Shown: in pieces, positions 24,476 to 31,695 of the stretch
Layout: each line of letters opens with the position of its first letter
How positions within the stretch are numbered: position 1 is the first letter of the stretch
Assembly: GCF_003121585.1 (NCBI RefSeq)
Contig: NZ_QEOO01000036.1
Coordinates: forward strand, 62,001 to 126,000
Direction of reading: 5' to 3'
Length of the DNA: 64,000 nucleotides
Origin: Nocardioides speluncae
GTDB taxonomy: Bacteria; Actinomycetota; Actinomycetes; Propionibacteriales; Nocardioidaceae
The notes under the pieces: model-generated
What the model was told of the DNA's origin: nothing
Database searches by the model: none
Seen by the model: the letters and a program-made list of their open reading frames with translations, nothing else
Made by a program: the position numbers and the translations under genes

Positions 24476-24620
24476 GATCACCAACCCCAAGGGCTCGCTT
24501 GCTGCCGTCGGCCCGCCCTCCCAGGGGGCAACCCCCGTCCTCCGGCATCATTCAACCGCGGCTCGGCGCGCGACGGGCGCCGGCGCCACCTGCCTGTGGA
24601 CAGATCGGCCTGTGGATAGG

Positions 24621-25037
24621 TCAGCGGTGCAGGTGGGTTCCCTTGAGGATCTTGTCGACCGCATTGCGCGGCGCGTGGACGGCCAAGCCGACCAGGTCGA
24701 GGTGGTCGCGGCCGACCGCGCGCACGACGGCCCGGTTGTCGTCGTCGTTGCCGGTGCGGAACATGTCCGAGGTGAACACCGCGGTCGCCGCCTCACGCCG
24801 TACGGCGCGGGCGTGGGCCTCGGTGATCGCCTCCTTGGACCCCTCGAAGACCAGCACCGGCTGCCCGAAGACCGCGAGGTACGGCGTGCCGTCGGCGTCC
24901 TCGTAGGGCTCGCCGATGATCTGCGGGAACGCGGCGGCGATGCCGCTGGCGAGGAACGCGGTCACGTTGAGCCGCTGCCAGGTCTCGAGGTCGTCGCGTA
25001 GGACGATGGCGATCTTGGTGTCGAAGCGTCGGTCCAT
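24621..25037 (-). CDS. DUF2000 family protein
   Basis: A 138-residue cytoplasmic protein. The conserved opening (FDTKIAIVLRDDLETWQRLN), the FLASGIAAAFPQIIGEPYED segment and the ending (RNAVDKILKGTHLH) match DUF2000, whose fold resembles peptidyl-tRNA hydrolase II but has no established activity. It is divergent from an AraC-type regulator across a 49-base gap; this pairing is common for DUF2000 genes, so the regulator probably controls it. Confidence 0.82.
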   Translation of the reverse strand: MDRRFDTKIAIVLRDDLETWQRLNVTAFLASGIAAAFPQIIGEPYEDADGTPYLAVFGQPVLVFEGSKEAITEAHARAVRREAATAVFTSDMFRTGNDDDNRAVVRAVGRDHLDLVGLAVHAPRNAVDKILKGTHLHR

Positions 25038-25074
25038 GCCCTGATCGTCGCCCGGCGCGGTGTGGCCGGTCTTG

Positions 25075-25080
25075 TACGTT
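25075..25080 (+). promoter_or_regulatory. -10 hexamer of leaderless AraC gene
   Basis: TACGTT ends 6 bases before ATG 25087. Confidence 0.45.
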
Positions 25081-25086
25081 CTTGAC

Positions 25087-25887
25087 ATGGCGCCGGCAGC
25101 ACAGGTGCGAGCGTGGCGGCCTCCGGTCGAGGGCGTGGCGGAGGTGCTGCATGCCCGGTTCCACGACCACGCCTACCCGCTGCACACCCACGACACCTGG
25201 ACGCTGCTGATCGTCGATGACGGCGTCGTCACCTACGACCTGGACCGGCATCCGCACGGCGCGCTCGACGGCGTGGTCACGCTGCTCCCTCCGCACGTGC
25301 CGCACGACGGTCGGGCGGCGGTGGCGGGCGGCTTCCGGAAGCGGGTGGTCTACCTCGAGGAGGACCAACTCGACCTGGGCCTGGTCGGTGCCGCCGTCGA
25401 CCACCCCGGGTTGCGCGATCCGGAGCTGCGGGCCGCGGTCGCGGCGCTGCACACCTCGCTGGCCGCGCGTGGCGACGAGCTCGAGTCCGAGTCGCGGCTC
25501 GCGATGGTCCGCGACGGCCTGGTACGGCGGCTTCGCCCGGCGGCCGCGCCACCCGTCGTACCCAGCGACCCGGCCTTGGCGGGCCGGCTCCGCGAGCTGC
25601 TCGACGCACGCGTCGTCGACGGCGTCTCGCTCGACCAGGCAGCAGCCGAGCTGGGCGCCGCGCCGACCCACCTGGTGCGCAGCTTCGGTCAGGCGTACGG
25701 CATCGCCCCGCACCGCTACCTCACCGGCCGCCGCGTCGACCGGGCCCGACGGCTGTTGCTCGACGGCCGACGTCCCGCGGAGGTTGCCGCGGAGGTTGGC
25801 TTCTACGACCAGGCCCATCTCTCCCGGCACTTCCGCCGAACACTCGGCGTCACGCCGGGTGCATTCGCGAACGGTGCGCGCGGCTGA
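25087..25887 (+). CDS. AraC-family transcriptional regulator
   Basis: A 266-residue regulator: an N-terminal cupin-type sensor (FHDHAYPLHTHDTWTLLIVDD, then LLPPHVPHDG) and a C-terminal pair of helix-turn-helix motifs (LDQAAAELGAAPTHLVRSF and AEVGFYDQAHLSRHFRRTLG). ATG 25087 with a leaderless -10 is chosen over an upstream in-frame ATG at 25060. It is divergent from the DUF2000 gene. The ligand is unknown. Confidence 0.88.
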   Translation: MAPAAQVRAWRPPVEGVAEVLHARFHDHAYPLHTHDTWTLLIVDDGVVTYDLDRHPHGALDGVVTLLPPHVPHDGRAAVAGGFRKRVVYLEEDQLDLGLVGAAVDHPGLRDPELRAAVAALHTSLAARGDELESESRLAMVRDGLVRRLRPAAAPPVVPSDPALAGRLRELLDARVVDGVSLDQAAAELGAAPTHLVRSFGQAYGIAPHRYLTGRRVDRARRLLLDGRRPAEVAAEVGFYDQAHLSRHFRRTLGVTPGAFANGARG

Positions 25888-25949
25888 GCCAGATCGGGCC
25901 TGTGGATAACTTTCGACGGGTTTCGGCGGATTCCGGCAGGCTGAGCCGG

Positions 25950-26459
25950 GTGAACCTGCACCGTGCGCTGCTCCTGGTCGCCTTCCTCCTGGGCGTGGCC
26001 GCCATGCTCACCGGTGCGCTGTGGCAGCTCGACCGGGCGGGTCGAGCCGAGGCTCCGGCCGAGTCGCGCCAGGAGTCGCCGCCGTCCGAGCGGGAGCGGG
26101 CACTCATGGTGCTGCGCGACTGGGACGCCCGACGATCCGAGGCCTACGCGACGGCCGACGTCACCGCGCTGATGCGCCTGTACGCCGCCGACTCATCGGC
26201 CGGTGCCAACGACGTCGCGATGCTGCGCCGGTACGCCGCCCGCGGACTGCGGGTCACCGGCATCCGGACCCAGATCCTGGCCGCCGACGTACGAGAGCTC
26301 TCGGCCACCACGATGCGGTTGCGGGTCACCGACCGGATGGTGGGCGCCCGTGCGGTCAGCCGCTCGGAGACCGTCGACCTGCCGCGCGACCGGGCCAGCA
26401 CCCGCACCATCTCGTTCGTACGCCGCCACGGCAGCTGGGTCGTCGCCGAAGTCCGCTGA
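25950..26459 (+). CDS. Membrane-anchored NTF2/SnoaL-like hypothetical protein
   Basis: A 169-residue protein with one N-terminal membrane helix (ALLLVAFLLGVAAMLTGALW) and an outer domain with RDWDARRSEAYATADVTALM and LRVTDRMVGARAV, resembling an NTF2-like fold. GTG 25950 is chosen because the membrane anchor follows directly; GTG 25902 in frame would add 16 residues unlike a signal. A perfect DnaA-box-like TGTGGATAA (25901-25909) overlaps the upstream start. Followed by the inverted 31-bp repeat arrays. Function unknown. Confidence 0.6.
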   Translation: MNLHRALLLVAFLLGVAAMLTGALWQLDRAGRAEAPAESRQESPPSERERALMVLRDWDARRSEAYATADVTALMRLYAADSSAGANDVAMLRRYAARGLRVTGIRTQILAADVRELSATTMRLRVTDRMVGARAVSRSETVDLPRDRASTRTISFVRRHGSWVVAEVR

Positions 26460-26469
26460 GACGGATCCC

Positions 26470-26587
26470 CGACCCGGCCCGTCTTCACGCGGTACGGCGT
26501 CGACCCGGCCGGTGTTCACGGGGTACGGCGTCGACCCGGCCGGTGTTCACGGGGTACGGCGTCGACCCGGCCCGTCTTCACTCACCC
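26470..26587 (+). repeat. 31-bp tandem repeat array, forward arm (4 units)
   Basis: Units at 26470-26500, 26501-26531, 26532-26562 and a partial one at 26563-26587. Each begins CGACCCGGCC followed by CGTCTTCAC or GGTGTTCAC and ends GGTACGGCGT. Units 2 and 3 are identical. The period of 31 is not a multiple of three, so it does not encode a repeated peptide. It faces an opposite-strand array with the same period. Confidence 0.9.
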
Positions 26588-26742
26588 AAGCGTCAACACG
26601 GGCCGGGTCGGCGCTTCCAGGCGTTAACACGGGCCGGGTCGACGCTTCTAGGCGTTAACACGGGCCGGGTCGGCGCTGGTAGGCGTGAAGACGGGCCGGG
26701 TCGGCGCTGGTAGGCGTGAAGACGGGCCGGGTCGGCGGTGGC
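26588..26742 (-). repeat. 31-bp tandem repeat array, inverted arm (5 units)
   Basis: Five contiguous 31-base units (26588, 26619, 26650, 26681 and 26712 starts) each contain ACGGGCCGGGTCG, the reverse complement of the forward-arm core. Two units carry GTGAAGACGGGCC, exactly complementary to GGCCCGTCTTCAC in the forward arm; others carry TTAACACGGGCC. Both arms together lie between two convergent genes and could fold into several alternative long hairpins. Confidence 0.9.
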
Positions 26743-26746
26743 AGGT

Positions 26747-27637
26747 TCAGGAAAGCGCGGCGGCGATCACGTCGATCGCGTCGTGGTCACGGAACTCGAA
26801 GCCGGCGTCCTGGAGCGCCATGGGGCGGACACGCGTCGAGCCCAGCACCTCCGGCGCCAGCCTCCCGGCAAGGGTGCGCAGCACGGTCGCCGGCGCCGCG
26901 AGCCGGGCCTTCCGGCCGACAGCGGACGCCAGGGCCTGGGTGAACTCGCGGTTGGTCGGCGCGATCGGACAGCTGACGTTGTACGGCCCCGCGGGCAGCT
27001 CGGACTCGGCCAGGAAGGTGACCGCCGCCAGCCAGTCGCGTAGCGAGACGATCGGGAAGAACTGCGACCCGTCGCCCAACCGGGCGCCCAGGCCGAGCCG
27101 CCAGGGGAGCAGCATCTGCTTCAGCGGCGGTGCGGCTCGGTCGATGACCGGGGAGGTCCGCAGCACGATCACTCGGGACCCGTGCTCCGCGGCCGGCTCG
27201 GTAGCCGCCTGCCACTCCCGGCAGACCTCGGTCATGAAGGAGTCGCCCACGCTCGCGGTCGACTCGGTCACCTCCCGGTCGCGGTGGTCGCCGTACCAGC
27301 CGATGGCGTTGCCGGCCACGAGCGTCGGCTTGCCGGTCCCGCCGGCGATGGTGTCGGCGAGCACCCGGGTGGTGACGACCCGGCTGTTTCGCAGCTCGCG
27401 CGCCCACTTCTTGGAGTGCGGGTTCCCGGCGGTCGGGGCGCCGGCGAGGTTCACGACTACGTCGGCCTGGCGGACCAGCGTCCGGTCCAGGGTCCCCGCG
27501 TACGGGTCCCACCGGGACTCGGACGGCGAGGTCGGCTCGCGCCGTACCAGCCGGGACACCTCGTGGCCCCGGGCCTCCAGGTGCGTCACCAGATGGCTGC
27601 CGAGGAAACCGGACGATCCGGCGATCACGAGGTGCAT
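26747..27637 (-). CDS. TIGR01777-family NAD(P)-binding epimerase-like protein
   Basis: A 296-residue extended-SDR protein. The dinucleotide loop is IAGSSGFLGSHLV at residues 4-16; NLAGAP (near 88) and GNAIGWYGDH (near 135) are signature segments of the YfcH/TIGR01777 group, and the C-terminus has the DUF1731-like LAPEVLGSTRVRPMALQDAGF. Physiological substrate is unknown. On this strand CAGAGT (27649-27644) ends 6 bases before the ATG, so the mRNA is probably leaderless. Its 3' end abuts the inverted repeat array. Confidence 0.88.
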   Translation of the reverse strand: MHLVIAGSSGFLGSHLVTHLEARGHEVSRLVRREPTSPSESRWDPYAGTLDRTLVRQADVVVNLAGAPTAGNPHSKKWARELRNSRVVTTRVLADTIAGGTGKPTLVAGNAIGWYGDHRDREVTESTASVGDSFMTEVCREWQAATEPAAEHGSRVIVLRTSPVIDRAAPPLKQMLLPWRLGLGARLGDGSQFFPIVSLRDWLAAVTFLAESELPAGPYNVSCPIAPTNREFTQALASAVGRKARLAAPATVLRTLAGRLAPEVLGSTRVRPMALQDAGFEFRDHDAIDVIAAALS

Positions 27638-27698
27638 GACACCACTCTGGCATGGCCCGGAGTACGCCGCCCGCAGACCGCTTTGCCAGAATCGAGCG

Positions 27699-28523
27699 GT
27701 GCGTCGGTTTCTGTGTCTGCTCGTGTGCGTGCTGGTCGTCACCGGCTGTTCCGACGAGCCGTCGCCGGAGCCGGCGGGGCACACCCATTCCGGCGGCGCA
27801 TCTGTGTCACTGCCCGTCGGCGACGGCACCGCCCGTTACGAGGTCGGCTACGAGATGGCCCGGGTCGGGCTGCCGGAGCGGGCTGGGACTGCCGGCGAGC
27901 TGACCTTCCGGATCCTCTACACCGGCCGCGCACAGACCAGGTTCCTGTTCGAGCAGACCAAGAAGATGCACGTGTACGTCGTCCGCGACGACCTCGCGGT
28001 CTTCCGGCACGTGCACCCGGAGATGACCGAGGACGGCACCTGGAAGGCGCGGCTCACGCTGCCGTCCGGCGGCGGCTACCGGGTGGTCGCGGAGTTCGTC
28101 GCCGAGGACGACGGCGGCAACGGCGACCACCTGATCCTCGGCGACACCATCTACGTCGCCGGCACGACGACCCCGGCGCCGAAGCCGCCGACCCGGCAGG
28201 CCGACGATGGCATCGTGCAGGCGGCGGTCAACGGCGACGGCAGCGTCGGCGAGCAGGGCAGGCTGTCCATCACGGTCGGCCGAGCCGGCGGTGGCGGCGT
28301 GCGCCTGGGCACCTACTTGGGCACCTACGCCCACCTGACCGGCTTCGCGGAGAGCGGGGCGATGGTGCACATGCACCCGCTCGGCTCGCCCGAGCCGGAC
28401 GCAGGCGGCTCCCAGCTCCAGTTCCACTCGGCGTTCGCGCAGGCCGGGAGGTACCGGCTGTTCGTCCAGGTGCGGGTGGACGGGCTGGTACACACGGTGC
28501 CGGTCGCCGTTACCGTCCGATAG
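27699..28523 (+). CDS. Copper-cluster lipoprotein with His motifs
   Basis: A 274-residue lipoprotein (lipobox VVTGC, Cys17). The mature part has two beta-sandwich-like halves and several His/Met pairs that could bind metal: HTHSGG, FRHVHPEM, AHLTGF and HMHPLGSP. It is convergent with the CopC-CopD gene (9-base gap). The GTG start is supported by CAGAAT (27687-27692) ending 6 bases upstream. It resembles secreted proteins found next to CopCD/YcnI in other actinobacteria; a role in extracytoplasmic copper handling is an inference. Confidence 0.65.
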   Translation: MRRFLCLLVCVLVVTGCSDEPSPEPAGHTHSGGASVSLPVGDGTARYEVGYEMARVGLPERAGTAGELTFRILYTGRAQTRFLFEQTKKMHVYVVRDDLAVFRHVHPEMTEDGTWKARLTLPSGGGYRVVAEFVAEDDGGNGDHLILGDTIYVAGTTTPAPKPPTRQADDGIVQAAVNGDGSVGEQGRLSITVGRAGGGGVRLGTYLGTYAHLTGFAESGAMVHMHPLGSPEPDAGGSQLQFHSAFAQAGRYRLFVQVRVDGLVHTVPVAVTVR

Positions 28524-28532
28524 TGGTCGCGC

Positions 28533-30197
28533 CTACTCCGGTACGGCGATCTCGAGCGTGGTCACCGGGTTCTCGAACTCGCTGACCTTGACGCTCACCT
28601 GGACCTCCCAGGTCCCTGCGGTCGGCAGCACGACCGAAGCGGTGTAGGTGCCGCTGTCGACGGCGGTGAGCGGCAGCGAGCCGAGGTCGACGCTGCCTGA
28701 CCTGACCGATACCTCCGGCGCCGCGGGAGGTTCCCAGGGCTCGCCCCGGTCGTCCTGGAGCTGCACGGTCAGCGTGTTGCTGCCGACCTTGCGTGGAGTC
28801 ATCACGGCGAGCACCCGGAGCTCGCCCGCTGTCTCGGCGACCACGCCGGTCGGTTCGGCCACCGCGGTCGCCGCCTCGCCGCGGGGCGGCTTGTGGACCA
28901 GATAGCCGGTGACCATCAGCAGCGCGACCAGCAACGCCGCCTCAACCCCGACCGCGGTCCGCAGCAGCGTGGCTACCTGCCGGCGGTCGGTGTCGCCGAC
29001 GGCGTTCTGGGCCCGGGGCAGCAGCACGAACCGGTTCCAGGCGGCCACCAGCCCGACGACTGCGGCCACGCCGATCTTCACCAGCAGCAGCCGGCCGTAC
29101 GCCGTACCGAAAAGGTTGTCCCACGACCCGACCAGCCGCCAGGCGAGCAGGCTGCCGCAGACGGTGACCAGGCCGAGCAGGACGGCGGCCGTCGCGGAGA
29201 AGCGGCTCAGCAGCTCCGCGGCGACCCGCTCCCGGCCGGCGAGGGCTACCAGGCACAGGATCAGACCGAGCAGTCCGCCCAGCCAGACCGCGCCCGCGGC
29301 CACGTGGAGGACGTCGGTGACGGTCAGCAGCGGGCTGGGGGAGTAGGCCCGGTTGTGGCCGACCACCGCCGGGCTGATCACCGCCAGGGCGGCGCCGGCG
29401 AGCGGGGCCCGCCGCCACGCGCTCCCGGCCGGCGTGAGCGGCAGCGTGAACGAGCTGAGCGCTAGGCCGACCACCAGCAGCCCGGCCGCGAGCAGCTCGG
29501 AGCCGACCAGGTCGGGGGAGATCGTGACGAGCCGGACGTCGCCGAAGTCCTCACCGAGTTTGTCGAGCCCGGCGATCGGGACCGTGATCGCCGCGGCCAC
29601 TCCGGCCACGGCCGTCGCGACCCGGATCGTGCCGCGCAGCTGGCGGCGTACCCGGTCCAGCCGGTGGCGCTCGGGAAGCAGGAGGCAGGCGAACGCGGTC
29701 AGTCCGGCGGCGACGAACAAGCCGACGTACATCAGTCCCTGCACGACGTCGCCGACCCGGGTCACCCAGACCGAGGTGGTCCGCACCTCCGGCTCCTCGA
29801 CGACCGCGCTCGGCGCGCCGACCGCGAAGCTCAGCGACCCGGCCACTGGATGTCCGTCGGCCGAGATCACCCGCCAGGCCACCACGTAGCTGCCCTCGGC
29901 GAGGTCCTCGGGTACGTCGACGGTCACCACCTTGTCGACCGCACGGGCGTCGCTGTCGAGCTCACCGGCGGCGTCGTAGGTGCCGACCGCATCCGCACCG
30001 AGCCGGACCGGCTCACTGAACGTCAGGGTCACCTGGTCCGGGGCCTCGGCCAGGACCGCGCCCTCCGCCGGGTCGGTGCTGACCAGCTCGGCGTGTGCGC
30101 TGGCAGGCGTCGCCACGCCGAGGACCGACGCGGCGACGACCAGGGCGAGGACGGCGAGCCGCGCGGCCCACCGTCCCCGCCTCGTTGGGTCGGTCAC
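28533..30197 (-). CDS. CopC-CopD fusion copper-resistance membrane protein
   Basis: A 554-residue fusion. After a signal peptide the CopC domain starts at the metal-ligand His in ASAHAELVSTDPAEG and ends with the ISADGHPVAG motif (second His); then eight or so membrane helices of the CopD type (about residues 145-435), and a C-terminal extracytoplasmic domain of YtkA/FixH type (about 450-554). CopC binds Cu(II) and CopD is thought to move copper across the membrane. The start overlaps the ycnI stop as GTGA, so both are one operon. Confidence 0.88.
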   Translation of the reverse strand: MTDPTRRGRWAARLAVLALVVAASVLGVATPASAHAELVSTDPAEGAVLAEAPDQVTLTFSEPVRLGADAVGTYDAAGELDSDARAVDKVVTVDVPEDLAEGSYVVAWRVISADGHPVAGSLSFAVGAPSAVVEEPEVRTTSVWVTRVGDVVQGLMYVGLFVAAGLTAFACLLLPERHRLDRVRRQLRGTIRVATAVAGVAAAITVPIAGLDKLGEDFGDVRLVTISPDLVGSELLAAGLLVVGLALSSFTLPLTPAGSAWRRAPLAGAALAVISPAVVGHNRAYSPSPLLTVTDVLHVAAGAVWLGGLLGLILCLVALAGRERVAAELLSRFSATAAVLLGLVTVCGSLLAWRLVGSWDNLFGTAYGRLLLVKIGVAAVVGLVAAWNRFVLLPRAQNAVGDTDRRQVATLLRTAVGVEAALLVALLMVTGYLVHKPPRGEAATAVAEPTGVVAETAGELRVLAVMTPRKVGSNTLTVQLQDDRGEPWEPPAAPEVSVRSGSVDLGSLPLTAVDSGTYTASVVLPTAGTWEVQVSVKVSEFENPVTTLEIAVPE

Positions 30198-30964
30198 TGG
30201 CGGCGGCGTACCTGGAGCAGTGCGGCACCGCCGGCCAGCAGACCGAGGACTCCGGCGCCGAGGCCGGTGTAGCCGACTGCGGGGGAGACGTCGTCGGAGT
30301 CGTCACCGGAGTCGCCGGACTCGCTCGACTCGGCGCTGTCGTCGGCGTCGTCAGCAGCCTCGTCGGGCTCGTCAGGCGCCTCGTCCGCCTCGCCGTGTGC
30401 GTCGTCCGCGTCGGCCTCCGTGACGACGAAGACGGGTGCCGGGTGCTCCAGCTCCTCCGCGTTCCCGCCGTCCGCAGCCACCTCGGTCCATCCGGTCTGA
30501 CCCTTGGTGCAGGTCTGGATGGTCGGGAAGGCGAGCGTCTCGCCCGCGGTCTCCGGCAGCTGCAGCGAGAGCTCGAAGGTGTCCCGGACTCCGTCCGGCA
30601 GAGGGGACTTCGCGGTGTAGGTGACCGTGGCGACGCGCTCGGTCACCTCGTTGCCGTGCGCGTCCTGGACCGGCGTGGCGAGCTTCTTCATCTGGATCGA
30701 CTCGGTCCAGAACGAGTTCCGGGTCGGCGTCACCGACAGGATCGGCTCGGGGATCTGGATCGCGACCTTGGTGGTCGGCGAGCCGTCGCAGCCGTGCGGG
30801 ACGCTGACGGTCAGCACGGTGTAGGCGCCGGCGGCGGTCTCGGACGGGGTGATGGTCACGTGGGCGTTGGCGGTCCCCGCGGTGGCGAGGGTGAGCACGC
30901 CGACCGCGGCCGGCAGCGCGGCCAGTCGGAGCAGCGGGCGCGCGAGAGTACGTCGGGTTGTCAT
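30194..30964 (-). CDS. YcnI/DUF1775 copper-binding protein
   Basis: A 256-residue exported membrane-anchored protein. The mature N-terminus is AHVTITPSE, placing the copper-ligand His at position 2 as in YcnI-family proteins; the conserved Trp is in FWTESIQM. A long Asp/Glu/Ser-rich linker (about residues 185-225) leads to a C-terminal membrane helix (GLGAGVLGLLAGGAALL) and basic tail. It is the first gene of the ycnI-copCD operon, with twin palindromes upstream. Confidence 0.88.
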   Translation of the reverse strand: MTTRRTLARPLLRLAALPAAVGVLTLATAGTANAHVTITPSETAAGAYTVLTVSVPHGCDGSPTTKVAIQIPEPILSVTPTRNSFWTESIQMKKLATPVQDAHGNEVTERVATVTYTAKSPLPDGVRDTFELSLQLPETAGETLAFPTIQTCTKGQTGWTEVAADGGNAEELEHPAPVFVVTEADADDAHGEADEAPDEPDEAADDADDSAESSESGDSGDDSDDVSPAVGYTGLGAGVLGLLAGGAALLQVRRRQ

Positions 30965-31017
30965 GGGTCTTCTTTCGTCGTTTTCGTCCGGTCGGGAGCA
31001 GGCCCGTGTCCGGGCGC

Positions 31018-31066
31018 TTGAACGATCGTTCGTTCAAAGAACGCCGCATGAACGAACGGTCGTTCA
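31018..31066. promoter_or_regulatory. Twin palindromic operators upstream of ycnI
   Basis: TTGAACGATCGTTCGTTCAA (31018-31037; 8-base arms, 4-base centre) and TGAACGAACGGTCGTTCA (31049-31066; 7-base arms, 4-base centre) share the TGAACGA/TCGTTCA arms. Their centres are 30 bases apart, about three helical turns, so two dimers would sit on one face. They lie 54-103 bases before the ycnI ATG. The design is typical of TetR-family operators, but no TetR gene is adjacent. Confidence 0.75.
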
Positions 31067-31106
31067 AAGCGCGGATGGGCTCAGTGTCGTATCGGTTCTT
31101 GCGCAC

Positions 31107-31646
31107 TCAAGGGCGCGCGAGAGCGACCGGAGGCCCGCGGGGAGCAGCGCAGAGCTCGACAAACCTGGCGTGCGGCCGGGTCGGCGTACGCCGGAGGACG
31201 GGGACCGCGCCGACCGGGGCGGCGGGCCCGGCCCGCAGCCAGCCGACGGCCGCCTCGAGGGCACGAGCGCGCAGCGACCAGACGGCGGCCACCACCAGCG
31301 CGCTGACGGCGTGCGCCAGGATCATGCTGCCGCTGGGCACCGCCGCGCCGAGGTCGACGGCGGTGGTGCCGACGGCGGTGTCAACCGCAGGGCCGGCGTG
31401 GGCGCCATGCGCCGCGTGCGGTTCGGCGCTGGCCGGGAGGGCGGCGTACCCGATGTGGACAGCGACCTGGGCCAGCGAGCCGACGGCGACCGCAGGCAGG
31501 TAGCCGATCCGGCCGCGCAGGAACGCCGCCGACAGCCCGAACACCAGCAGCGTCAGTGCCGCGATCGTCCAGGGGTCGGGCAATGACCCACCCGCGAGCA
31601 CGTGTGCGGCGGTGACGCCGAAGACGATCTCAGCGGTCGCCAGCAA
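31107..31646 (-). CDS. Hypothetical membrane protein with His-rich loop
   Basis: A protein of at least 179 residues with four predicted helices: ATAEIVFGVTAAHVL, WTIAALTLLVFGLSAAFL, YLPAVAVGSLAQVAVHIGYAAL and ILAHAVSALVVAAVWSL. A loop rich in His (EPHAAHGAHAGP) precedes helix 4, suggesting metal contact. TTG 31646 is the only usual start codon; the frame is open and protein-like further upstream (RADRWLPAALL), so the real start is uncertain. It sits between sucB and ycnI on the same strand and probably belongs to the copper group. Confidence 0.5.
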   Translation of the reverse strand: MLATAEIVFGVTAAHVLAGGSLPDPWTIAALTLLVFGLSAAFLRGRIGYLPAVAVGSLAQVAVHIGYAALPASAEPHAAHGAHAGPAVDTAVGTTAVDLGAAVPSGSMILAHAVSALVVAAVWSLRARALEAAVGWLRAGPAAPVGAVPVLRRTPTRPHARFVELCAAPRGPPVALARP

Positions 31647-31695
31647 CGCCGCCGGGAGCCACCGGTCGGCACGCCGGATACGGACTGCTCGCAGA

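Noticed and set aside
21750..24551. 933-codon minus-strand frame
   Set aside because: Only its last 325 codons match the ABC permease; the earlier part is out-of-frame reading through lipB and the ATPase gene.
26470..26742. CRISPR-like array of regular repeats
   Set aside because: Units are contiguous with no spacers, switch orientation in the middle, and no cas genes are near.
31018..31037. LexA box (GAAC-GATC-GTTC inside the first palindrome)
   Set aside because: Outer bases deviate from TCGAAC/GTTCGA, and a second copy lacking the LexA spacing shares the longer TGAACGA arms; a TetR-type operator explains both.
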